NCBI GenBank assembly: GCA_021795275.1
Contig: JAJYPO010000157.1
Location: 1 to 5,392 of the forward strand
Length of the DNA stretch: 5,392 bases
Direction: 5' to 3'
DNA from: Nitrospirota bacterium
GTDB lineage: Bacteria; Nitrospirota_A; Leptospirillia; Leptospirillales; Leptospirillaceae
The translations under genes and the position numbers were made by a program. Shown one piece after another: positions 1 to 5,392 of the stretch; within the stretch, counting starts at the first letter, position 1; each line of letters opens with the position of its first letter. The notes under the pieces were generated by a model, which did no database searches, was not told the origin of the DNA, and saw only the letters and a list, made by a program, of their open reading frames with translations.

Positions 1-210
1 CCAGAAATACGACGGGTCGTCGAACTCCTGTCCGATCAGCCGCGAGCCGACCACTGTCCCGCCCTGTCTGACGAGGCTCCCGTTGGCCCGGTCCCTGAAA
101 AACAGCTGGGACACGCCTTCGACGGCCAGGGGATAGAGAACCCCTCCCAGGAATGTGAAGGCGACCAGCAGAATGATCGCCGGTTTCAGGCTGTTGATGA
201 ACGCTGCCAT
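1..210 (-). CDS. kdpC: KdpC, potassium-transporting ATPase subunit C (N-terminal 70 residues; cut by window edge)
   Basis: KdpC is the single-span subunit of the KdpFABC potassium pump; it is anchored in the inner membrane with a large outer domain and is needed for assembly and high-affinity K+ uptake. The visible part starts MAAFINSLKPAI, has one hydrophobic segment at about residues 9-30, then the family-typical stretch with GS-RLIGQ-F (residues 55-63) and SYFW (67-70), where the edge cuts the frame. E. coli KdpC has about 190 residues, so roughly 120 are missing. The ATG at 210-208 is preceded by a near-perfect ribosome binding site, AGGAGGAG (minus strand, 223-216), five bases away, which fixes the start. 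It follows kdpB by 18 bases in the usual A-B-C order. Nothing in the visible part suggests damage. Confidence 0.95.
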   Translation of the reverse strand, partial: MAAFINSLKPAIILLVAFTFLGGVLYPLAVEGVSQLFFRDRANGSLVRQGGTVVGSRLIGQEFDDPSYFW

Positions 211-228
211 CGCAACTCCTCCTATTTG

Positions 229-2301
229 TCAGGAAAGCCCCAGAAGAACCAGGGCCATGTCGATCAGCTTGATGCCGACGAAGGGGAGGATCAGTCCCCC
301 CACGCCGTAGAGCAGAAGGTTGTTCCGCAAGAGGACGGCCGCGCTGTCGTGGACCGCCCGGACGCCGCGAAGCGCCAGCGGGATCAGGGCCGGAATGATG
401 ACCGCGTTGAAGATCACCGCCGAAAGAATCGCGCTCCGGGGCGTCGCAAGATGCATGACGTTCAGGACCTTGAGTTCGGGGTAGGCCGCCACGAAGGCCG
501 CCGGAATGATGGCGAAGTACTTGGCCACATCGTTGGCGACGCTGAAGGTGGTCAGCGCCCCCCGGGTGATCAGGAGCTGCTTGCCGATGTGGACCACCTC
601 GATCAGCTTGGTCGGGTTCGAATCGAGATCGACCATGTTGGCCGCCTCGCGGGCCGGCTGGGTCCCGGTGTTCATGGCCATCGCCACGTCGGCCTGGGCC
701 AGCGCCGGGGCATCGTTGGTGCCGTCGCCCGTCATGGCCACGAGCCGTCCCTCCGCCTGGTAGCGCTTGATGAGGGCCAGCTTGTCCTCGGGCAGGGCCT
801 CCGCCAGAAAGTCGTCCACGCCCGCCTCGGCGGCGATCGCGCTGGCTGTCAGGGGGTTGTCCCCCGTGATCATCACCGTCTTGATCCCCATGGTGCGGAG
901 CTCCTGGAACCGTTTCTTGATCCCGCCCTTGACGATGTCCTTCAGGTGGACGACCCCCAGGATCCGGGGTCCGTCGGAGACGACCAGGGGCGTCCCCCCC
1001 GACTGGGAGATCCGCTCGACCTCCTTCCGGACCTCCTCGGGGACGGTGCCCCCGAGGGATTCCACATGGGCCGCAATCGCCTGGGCCGCCCCCTTCCGGA
1101 TGACTCTGCCCTCGATATCCACGCCGCTCATGCGGGTCTTGGCGGCAAACTTCACGAAGGTCGCGGAATGGCCGTGAAAGGGCCGCTCCCGGATCCCGAA
1201 CTCCTCCTTGGCCAGAACGACGATGCTTCGCCCTTCGGGGGTTTCGTCCGCAAGCGAGGACAGCTGGGCGGCGTCGGCCAGGGTCCGGACATCGGTCCCC
1301 GGGGCGGGGACGAAGGCCACCGCCTCCCGGTTTCCCAGGGTGATGGTTCCGGTCTTGTCGAGGAGGAGGACGTCGACGTCTCCCGCCGCCTCGACCGCCC
1401 GCCCGGAGAGGGCGATCACGTTGAAGCGGGTCAGCCGGTCGATCCCCGCGATTCCGATGGCGGAGAGCAGGGCTCCGATCGTCGTCGGGATGAGGCAGAC
1501 CAGGAGAGCCACCAGGGTGGTCACCGTGACCGGGCTGCCGTGGCCGGCCGAATGGACGGAGTAGATCGAGAACGGCAGAAGCGTCGCGCACACCACCAGA
1601 AAGACCAGGGTCAGGGCCGCCAGAAACACGGTCAGGGCGATCTCGTTCGGCGTCTTCTGGCGCCGGGCTCCCTCCACGAGACCGATCATGCGGTCGAGGA
1701 AGCTCTCTCCGGGACCGGCCGTCACCTTGACGAGGAGCCAGTCGGAAAGGACCCGGGTTCCTCCCGTGACGGCCGAGCGGTCTCCGCCCGACTCCCGGAT
1801 CACGGGGGCGCTCTCTCCGGTGATGGCGCTCTCGTCCACCGTCGCCACGCCGTCGATGATCTCGCCGTCGGCCGGAACGACCTCGCCGGCCGCGACGAGA
1901 AAGGTTTCCCCTTTCTTGAGGGAGGAGGCCGCGACCTCCATCGACGGCGAGTCCTTCCGGGGAAAGGACAGCTTCCGGGCCATCGTGTCCCGGGTCAGGA
2001 CCCGAAGCGACTCGGCCTGGGCCTTCCCGCGGCCTTCGGCCACCGCCTCGGAGAAGTTCGCGAACAGCACGGTCAGCCAGAGCCAGGCGGTCACCCAGAA
2101 GATGAAGCCCACCGGGGCCTCCCCGTGGCCCGCGAGGGCCTGGAGGAGGAGGCCCGTCGTCACGATCGAGCCGATGTAGACGACGAACATGACCGGGTTT
2201 CGGAGCTGGATCCGGGGAGAAAGCTTCCTGAATGTATCGATCAGGGCCCCCCGGAGAATTTTTTTGTCGAGAAAGGCAGTCTTGTTGGAAGAAGCGGACA
2301 T
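229..2301 (-). CDS. kdpB: KdpB, potassium-transporting P-type ATPase catalytic subunit
   Basis: KdpB hydrolyses ATP through an aspartyl-phosphate and powers K+ import through KdpA at the inner membrane (P-type ATPase, EC 7.2.2.6). The 690-residue protein is close to the E. coli length (682). In order: two N-terminal membrane spans (about 36-57 and 64-84); the actuator domain with TGES at 161-164; spans around 222-283 with the IPTT kink at 271-274; the phosphorylation motif DKTGT with Asp315; the nucleotide-binding domain with KGA at 403-405; TGDN at 479-482; and [10 protein letters not shown] at 525-534. Three C-terminal spans follow, including [12 protein letters not shown] (589-600), whose Asp and Lys are the charged pair of KdpB's fifth span. 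The TGES serine, site of inhibitory phosphorylation in E. coli, is kept. The ATG at 2301 has a GAGGT site (2312-2308) six bases upstream. The N-terminus aligns with known KdpB ([14 protein letters not shown]), supporting this start. No frameshift or missing catalytic residue was seen. Confidence 0.98.
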   Translation of the reverse strand: MSASSNKTAFLDKKILRGALIDTFRKLSPRIQLRNPVMFVVYIGSIVTTGLLLQALAGHGEAPVGFIFWVTAWLWLTVLFANFSEAVAEGRGKAQAESLRVLTRDTMARKLSFPRKDSPSMEVAASSLKKGETFLVAAGEVVPADGEIIDGVATVDESAITGESAPVIRESGGDRSAVTGGTRVLSDWLLVKVTAGPGESFLDRMIGLVEGARRQKTPNEIALTVFLAALTLVFLVVCATLLPFSIYSVHSAGHGSPVTVTTLVALLVCLIPTTIGALLSAIGIAGIDRLTRFNVIALSGRAVEAAGDVDVLLLDKTGTITLGNREAVAFVPAPGTDVRTLADAAQLSSLADETPEGRSIVVLAKEEFGIRERPFHGHSATFVKFAAKTRMSGVDIEGRVIRKGAAQAIAAHVESLGGTVPEEVRKEVERISQSGGTPLVVSDGPRILGVVHLKDIVKGGIKKRFQELRTMGIKTVMITGDNPLTASAIAAEAGVDDFLAEALPEDKLALIKRYQAEGRLVAMTGDGTNDAPALAQADVAMAMNTGTQPAREAANMVDLDSNPTKLIEVVHIGKQLLITRGALTTFSVANDVAKYFAIIPAAFVAAYPELKVLNVMHLATPRSAILSAVIFNAVIIPALIPLALRGVRAVHDSAAVLLRNNLLLYGVGGLILPFVGIKLIDMALVLLGLS

Positions 2302-2327
2302 GGATCGACCTCGCTATTCTTGTGTTG

Positions 2328-4106
2328 TCAGGGAAGGGCCGCAAGCTTCAGCATCTGGACATGTTCGACGATCGGGCCCAGGGAAAGCGCCGGAAAGAAG
2401 TTGAGCGCGGCGACGACGGCGATGACGAACAGGAGCCAGGAGAGGAACAGGGGCGTCGTGGTCGGAAGCGTGCCGGGGCTGGCCGGAACGTGTTTCTTCC
2501 GGGCGAGGGAACCGGCGATCGCCAGGATGAAGACGATGGGAAGGTAACGGCCCAGAAGGAGGACGACCCCCAGGAGCCAGTTGTAGAAGGGGGTGTTGGC
2601 GGACAGCCCCCCGAAGGCCGAGCCGTTGTTGTTGGCCACGGAGGTGAAGGCGTAGAGGATCTCCGAGAAGCCGTGGGCCCCCGGGTTCCCGATTCCCGCG
2701 AGCCCCGCCTTGGAGACGACCGCGACGGCCGTTCCCAGAAGGGCCAGGATCGGCATGTAGAGGAGGGCGAGCGAGGCCATCTTCATCTCGAAGATCTCGA
2801 TCTTCTTGCCCATGTACTCGGGGGTCCGGCCCACCATGAGGCCGGCCAGGAAGACGGCGACGATCACGAAGACCAGCATCCCCGTCACCCCCGTGCCGAC
2901 CCCGCCGTAGACCACCTCCCCCAGATCCATGAGCACGAGGGCCACGAGCCCTCCGATGGGGGTGAAGGAGTCGACCATGGCGTTGACCGACCCGTTGGAG
3001 GTTCCCGTGGCCGCCCCCACCCAGAGGGAGGAATCGACGGCCCCGAACCGGACCTCCTTGCCTTCCATGTTTCCTCCGGACTGGGCGAGGAGGCCGGAAT
3101 GCGCCGCCTGGTCCACCCCCAGCTTCGCGAGAAGGGGATTCCCCGCCTGCTCGGCGGGAACCATGACGCCGACCGCCAGAACGTAGAGGATCGTCATGGC
3201 GGCGAGGATCATGCGGCCCTGCCGCCGGGAGCCGACCATCGCCCCGTAGGTGATGCAGAGCGCCGCGGGGATCAGAAGCACCGCCACCATCTCGAGAAAA
3301 CCGGAGAAGCCGGTGGGATTCTCGAAGGGATGGGCGGAGTTCACGTTGAAGAAGCCGCCTCCGTTGGTGCCGAGCTGCTTGATCGCCACCATCGCGGCCG
3401 CCGGCCCCATCGGGAGGGTCTGGGTGGTCACGGGCTTCCCGGAGGAATCCTTGATGGCGGAGATCAGCGGGACGGTCTTGTAGGGGGAGAGGTTCTGGAT
3501 CACGCCCTGGGAGACCAGGAGAACGGAGAGGACCAGCGACAGGGGAAGCAGCACATGGAGGATGCTCCGGGTCATGTCGCACCAGAAGTTCCCGATGGTC
3601 TGGGCGTTCCTTCTGGCGACGCCCCGGATGAAGGCGAGAAGCACCACGAGTCCGGTCGCCGTCCCCAGGAAATCGATCCCCGTAAATCCGACCATGTCGG
3701 TCAGATAGCTCATGGTCGACTCCCCGGCGTAGCTCTGCCACTGGGTGGTGGTCAGGAAGCTCCACGCGGTGTTGAAGGCAAGGTCGACCGTCGTTCCCGG
3801 AAGCTTTTCCGTGTTCAGCGGAAGGTGTCCCTGGACGAGCAGGAGAAGGAACAGGAACAGAAAGGCGAACAGGTTGAAGACCAGAAGGGCGGCCGTATAC
3901 CCCTTCCAGTCCATTTCGCGGGAAGGATCCACCCCCGCGAGGCGGTAGAGTCCCCGCTCCACGGGACCGACGATCCGGCCCACGAAGGTCGGCTTCCCCG
4001 AGAAGACCCGGGCCATGTAGTACCCCAGGGGCCAGGCCAGCCCCAGCACCGTTCCGATGAATAGAAAAATCTGAAAGGCGTCGTTTCCTGTCATCAGGGC
4101 GTTCAT
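2328..4106 (-). CDS. kdpA: KdpA, potassium-binding and translocating subunit
   Basis: KdpA is the channel-like inner-membrane subunit that selects K+ and passes it to KdpB. At 592 residues it belongs to the longer form (E. coli 557), with extra length in the loop at about 200-240. It is strongly hydrophobic throughout, with some ten membrane spans. Its four pore loops are recognisable: loop I at 116-129 (SFLTTTQWQSYAGE), loop II at 246-254 (GTNGGGFFN), loop III at 368-376 (GTSNGSVNA) and loop IV at 487-498 (FTSVANNNGSAF). Loops II-IV are canonical. Loop I reads TTTQWQ where TNTNWQ is usual, but keeps the glutamine (Q124) that corresponds to the selectivity residue Q116 studied in E. coli. The C-terminus has the family's FFPALSLGPIVEH (570-582). 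The start at 4106 is chosen because GGAGG (4118-4114) lies seven bases upstream; Met5 has no such site. The ATG overlaps the kdpF stop as ATGA, implying translational coupling. Confidence 0.98.
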   Translation of the reverse strand: MNALMTGNDAFQIFLFIGTVLGLAWPLGYYMARVFSGKPTFVGRIVGPVERGLYRLAGVDPSREMDWKGYTAALLVFNLFAFLFLFLLLLVQGHLPLNTEKLPGTTVDLAFNTAWSFLTTTQWQSYAGESTMSYLTDMVGFTGIDFLGTATGLVVLLAFIRGVARRNAQTIGNFWCDMTRSILHVLLPLSLVLSVLLVSQGVIQNLSPYKTVPLISAIKDSSGKPVTTQTLPMGPAAAMVAIKQLGTNGGGFFNVNSAHPFENPTGFSGFLEMVAVLLIPAALCITYGAMVGSRRQGRMILAAMTILYVLAVGVMVPAEQAGNPLLAKLGVDQAAHSGLLAQSGGNMEGKEVRFGAVDSSLWVGAATGTSNGSVNAMVDSFTPIGGLVALVLMDLGEVVYGGVGTGVTGMLVFVIVAVFLAGLMVGRTPEYMGKKIEIFEMKMASLALLYMPILALLGTAVAVVSKAGLAGIGNPGAHGFSEILYAFTSVANNNGSAFGGLSANTPFYNWLLGVVLLLGRYLPIVFILAIAGSLARKKHVPASPGTLPTTTPLFLSWLLFVIAVVAALNFFPALSLGPIVEHVQMLKLAALP

Positions 4107-4195
4107 GAAAAAACCTCCGGCTTCAGAAGAGCCACGAGAAGGTAAACGAAAAGGCCGAGGGAGACGATCCCTCCGATGGCGTAGAAAAGTGTCAT
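4103..4195 (-). CDS. kdpF: KdpF, small stabilising subunit of the Kdp ATPase
   Basis: KdpF is a tiny single-span membrane peptide that stabilises the KdpABC complex. This frame encodes 30 residues, starting MTLFYAIGGIVSLGLF and ending VYLLVALLKPEVFS. The E. coli peptide has 29 residues and the same layout: a hydrophobic helix, then YL-x-x-ALL-x-PE-x-F at the end. The frame is open further upstream, but the ATG at 4195 is preferred because GGGAGGA (4209-4203) sits seven bases before it and because the peptide length matches the family. Its TGA at 4105-4103 overlaps the kdpA ATG. As first gene of the operon, its ribosome binding site controls ribosome entry for the operon; that site lies just after a strong hairpin. 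Short size makes this gene easy to miss, but motif and position are convincing. Confidence 0.93.
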   Translation of the reverse strand: MTLFYAIGGIVSLGLFVYLLVALLKPEVFS

Positions 4196-4202
4196 GCGTT
4201 CA

Positions 4203-4209
4203 TCCTCCC
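4203..4209 (-). promoter_or_regulatory. Ribosome binding site of kdpF
   Basis: The minus strand reads GGGAGGA here, seven bases before the kdpF ATG at 4195. It decides the kdpF start over upstream in-frame codons. It begins three bases (CCC) after the end of the leader hairpin, and the loop of that hairpin (CCTCTC on the minus strand) can pair with GGGAGG over six positions, one of them G-U. Confidence 0.85.
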
Positions 4210-4212
4210 GGG

Positions 4213-4236
4213 GTCCGGACGGAGAGGCGTCCGGAC
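4213..4236 (-). repeat. Perfect 9-bp inverted repeat (leader hairpin) just before the kdpF ribosome binding site
   Basis: The arms are GTCCGGACG (4213-4221) and CGTCCGGAC (4228-4236), exact reverse complements separated by a 6-base spacer, read CCTCTC on the transcribed minus strand. Seven of the nine pairs are G-C, so in the transcript this is a stable hairpin. Each arm contains the self-complementary octamer GTCCGGAC, so the DNA also holds two identical palindromes 16 bp apart, which could serve as a protein site. There is no run of T after it, so it is not an intrinsic terminator. Its place beside the ribosome binding site suggests a role in kdpF expression, but that is inference. Confidence 0.75.
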
Positions 4237-4272
4237 AACGCTTTGGATCGATTGATTCCGGTTCGGGACGAA

Positions 4273-4287
4273 GGTTCGCCGCGAACC
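4273..4287. promoter_or_regulatory. Perfect 7-1-7 dyad GGTTCGC-C-GCGAACC, possible operator
   Basis: The 15-base element is an exact palindrome around one central base. A further copy of its half GGTTCG lies at 4260-4265 in direct orientation, so three half-sites occur within 28 bp. It lies 78 bases upstream of the kdpF start and overlaps the second unit of a direct repeat. Symmetry and place suggest a dimeric regulator's operator or an RNA hairpin in the leader. No known regulator's consensus is recognised. Confidence 0.4.
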
Positions 4288-4311
4288 CTTTCGATCCTAC
4301 AATCCTTTCGA
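4284..4311 (-). repeat. Tandem 11-bp direct repeat TCGAAAGG(A/G)TT upstream of kdpF
   Basis: On the minus strand TCGAAAGGATT (4311-4301) is followed by TCGAAAGGGTT (4294-4284), 10 of 11 bases identical, with a 17-bp period. It sits in the AT-rich part of the upstream region, 89-116 bases before the kdpF start. OmpR-type response regulators such as KdpE bind direct repeats, so this is a reasonable candidate activator site, although the 17-bp period is not the 10-11 bp usual for that family. The assignment is inference. Confidence 0.4.
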
Positions 4312-4581
4312 ATAAAAATGGCGTTAAAACGGAGAAGGGGGGCATAAAGAAATCGTGAAGAATCCAATAAGTCTGGAATAACATGACTTTCCACGTTATC
4401 TTCAGAATTGGAGCGATCAGGGGGGAGGAGAAAGGTCAGATTTCCGGCAGACTTCTCTCGAACCTGTGGGTGGGGAAACCAATGTGTTGCGCAGACCATG
4501 AGACGGAAGAACGAACTGCGGCGGAAAACTTTCAGGTCCAGGCGTGCAAGTGCTGCCGGCAGGGAGCGGACCACCTGTCGG

Positions 4582-4926
4582 TCAAGCATCGGAACGAATA
4601 CGGGCCCGGGTAGAGGATTCCCGCCTTCGCTCCGTCAACCCGCGAGAATATGGGAGAATTTGCCCCCACCGGCATTTCTTGAGAAAGGCAATCAATCGCT
4701 CCAGCGAAAACCCCTTCAAGTTTCCGCGCACAATGGCAGACACCTTTGGCTGGTCGATCCCCATGATTTTCGCGGCTTCCTGTTGGGTCAATTTTCTATC
4801 GGCGATCGCCTTGAAGATCTCATGGGCAATGCTTGCCTTCTCCAACCGTTCTTCGGCATCCGGAAGTCCTAAATCCCGCGAAAGGGTTCCGGAACTCTTC
4901 TCGAATACGATTTCTTCCTCATGCAC
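4582..4926 (-). CDS. XRE-family helix-turn-helix protein, HigA-like antitoxin type
   Basis: With the GTG start at 4926 the protein has 114 residues. Its front part matches the HTH antitoxin family that partners RelE/HigB-like toxins: an acidic start, SSGTLSRDLGLPDAEERL (11-28), a helix with KA-IA (30-42), then the DNA-binding HTH LTQQEAAKIMGIDQPKVSAI (46-65) and GFSLERLIAFL (72-82). Such proteins bind DNA as repressors and often neutralise a toxin encoded next door. After residue 84 the expected family ending (about LG-DVEIV plus a basic tail) is missing; instead there is an Arg-rich tail to residue 114, beginning at a G5 run (4667-4663). A frameshift there, or natural divergence, is possible. 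GTG 4926 is preferred to GTG 5019 (145 residues) because the conserved part starts only here and AAGGA (4942-4938) precedes it by 11 bases. No intact toxin gene adjoins it. Its composition is less GC-rich than kdp. It could regulate itself or kdp; this is inference. Confidence 0.75.
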   Translation of the reverse strand: MHEEEIVFEKSSGTLSRDLGLPDAEERLEKASIAHEIFKAIADRKLTQQEAAKIMGIDQPKVSAIVRGNLKGFSLERLIAFLKKCRWGQILPYSRGLTERRRESSTRARIRSDA

Positions 4927-5392
4927 ATCAGTTCTTTTCCTTATTCCTGAACTTCGATCTGGTACACATTCGTTAAGGCCTTGAGCCGTTCCCCTGCTTG
5001 ATGGAGGGGGACTGAACACCTTATTTCCCGTTGTGGTAAAACGGAAGGGTGCAAACTTCCGCGACTTCAGGCCCCCACTCGTCAGCTCTTGTCGACCCGC
5101 CGAATCACATCCCCGGAGGGCCCTCCCCCTGTCTTTCCTGTCCTCATGGATTCTCTTCCGAGGCCGGAGGATCCCTCCTTGGCCTTCCCTGGTGGGAGGA
5201 GCGCCACAGGGACGACCAGAAGACCATTTCCGCTCTTCTGCAGGAAAACAAGCGGCTCACCGGAGAGGTCCAAGGTCGTTTCAAAGTCAGCAGTCCTCGG
5301 ATGGGGGCTGGTGATTTCCTTATCGATCTGATATAACGGTCGGGATGAAGACGACCGACCCCTCTCATTCCCTTCCGATCCGCGACCTGTCG
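4927..5392. other. Right-hand region without a supportable gene
   Basis: About 466 bases upstream of the HTH gene hold no recognisable gene. Several frames on both strands are free of stops over 60-100 codons, and none has a clear ribosome binding site or family motif. The best minus-strand frame is open from the right edge to a stop at 5084-5082 (102 codons in view) and includes DFETTLDLSGEPLVFLQKSG; it could be the end of a gene starting outside. A plus-strand frame from ATG 5345 runs off the edge after 16 codons (MKTTDPSHSLPIRDLS), too short to judge. A plus-strand frame from GTG 5049 to 5336 encodes an unrecognised 95-residue sequence. The region also has an interrupted dyad CCGTT-N7-AACGG at 5028-5044, just upstream of the HTH gene, and the palindrome GGAGGGCCCTCC at 5115-5126. 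Confidence 0.4.

Larger units (their letters stand above)
4196..4581. other. Intergenic and probable control region between the HTH gene and kdpF
   Basis: This 386-base stretch has no gene I can support. The right part (about 4440-4581) is unstructured except for the palindrome CTGCCGGCAG at 4553-4562. The middle is AT-rich (30 G/C of 80 at 4301-4380), as expected near a promoter. The left part holds the direct repeat, the dyad, the hairpin and the kdpF ribosome binding site. I could not assign a convincing -35/-10 pair or a sigma-54 motif on the minus strand, which would fit an activator-dependent kdp promoter, and I saw no intrinsic terminator after the HTH gene, so read-through into kdp is possible. 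A 129-codon minus-strand frame (4589-4200) crosses the whole region. It lacks a ribosome binding site and resembles nothing known, so it is judged spurious. Confidence 0.5.

Noticed and set aside
226..2547. A 773-codon plus-strand open frame antisense to kdpB and the end of kdpA
   Set aside because: It is rich in Gly, Arg, Asp and Pro with no domain, and arises from the strong third-position GC bias of kdpB on the other strand. kdpB has every catalytic motif, so this frame is a shadow.
2314..3765. A 483-codon minus-strand frame inside kdpA
   Set aside because: It is an alternative reading of kdpA rich in Arg, Gly and Pro, without membrane segments or motifs; KdpA itself is certain.
2232..4064. 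A 610-codon plus-strand open frame antisense to kdpA
   Set aside because: It has the same low-complexity charged composition and lies wholly opposite intact kdpA and the start of kdpB; it is a composition artefact.
4213..4236. Intrinsic terminator for the HTH gene
   Set aside because: The hairpin is strong but is followed by CCCGGGAGGA and the kdpF start, with no T run on either strand, so it does not fit a terminator.
4105..4384. Longer N-terminal extension of kdpF (93 codons) and a plus-strand frame in the same stretch
   Set aside because: KdpF proteins are about 30 residues; the ribosome binding site at 4209-4203 supports the short form, and the extension lies in the structured leader. 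The plus-strand frame is opposite kdpF.
4196..4400. A riboswitch (for instance of the cyclic-di-AMP class) in the kdp leader
   Set aside because: I could not match the stretch to the conserved core of any riboswitch class; only simple hairpins are visible. A covariance-model search would settle it.
4200..4589. A 129-codon minus-strand frame overlapping the end of the HTH gene and running to the kdpF ribosome binding site
   Set aside because: It has no ribosome binding site before its ATG and no recognisable family, and it covers the AT-rich, repeat-bearing control region. The 8-base overlap with the HTH gene is not enough support.
5345..5392. Start of a plus-strand gene (MKTTDPSHSLPIRDLS) running off the right edge
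   Set aside because: Only 16 codons are in view and there is no clear ribosome binding site before the ATG, so it cannot be supported from this window.

Overview
The window carries the kdpFABC operon, which encodes the high-affinity potassium-pumping P-type ATPase (Kdp). All of its genes lie on the minus strand, so the operon reads from right to left: kdpF (4195-4103), kdpA (4106-2328), kdpB (2301-229) and the first 70 codons of kdpC (210-1, cut by the left edge). The three complete genes have no frameshift, and every signature motif checked is present: the four KdpA pore loops, and the TGES, DKTGT, TGDN and GDGTNDAP motifs of KdpB. The genes are packed as one translational unit: a 4-base ATGA overlap between kdpF and kdpA, a 26-base gap from kdpA to kdpB, and an 18-base gap from kdpB to kdpC. 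Each gene has a ribosome binding site. No kdpD or kdpE sensor-regulator gene is visible; if present it would lie past the left edge or elsewhere.

Upstream of the operon (4196-4581) is a 386-base stretch without a convincing gene. Its middle is AT-rich (30 G/C of 80 bases at 4301-4380), in contrast to the GC-rich kdp genes. The half nearest kdpF is densely structured. It has an 11-bp direct repeat (10/11 identical, 17-bp period), a perfect 7-1-7 dyad, and a 9-bp perfect hairpin ending three bases before the kdpF ribosome binding site. The hairpin loop is complementary to that site. This is the likely control region, although no clean -35/-10 pair could be assigned.

Further right (4926-4582), in the same orientation, is a small XRE/Cro-type helix-turn-helix gene of the HigA-like antitoxin type. 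It probably uses a GTG start, and its C-terminal tail does not look like the family's. No intact toxin gene sits beside it. The last ~465 bases (4927-5392) are stop-poor in several frames on both strands and hold no gene I can support.

The organism is a GC-rich Gram-negative-type bacterium. The protein style would fit Leptospirillum or another Nitrospirota-like lineage, but that is an impression and not shown by the sequence. The core is an ordinary kdp operon. The points worth a second look are the structured kdpF leader, the altered first pore loop of KdpA, and the orphan HTH gene next to the operon.
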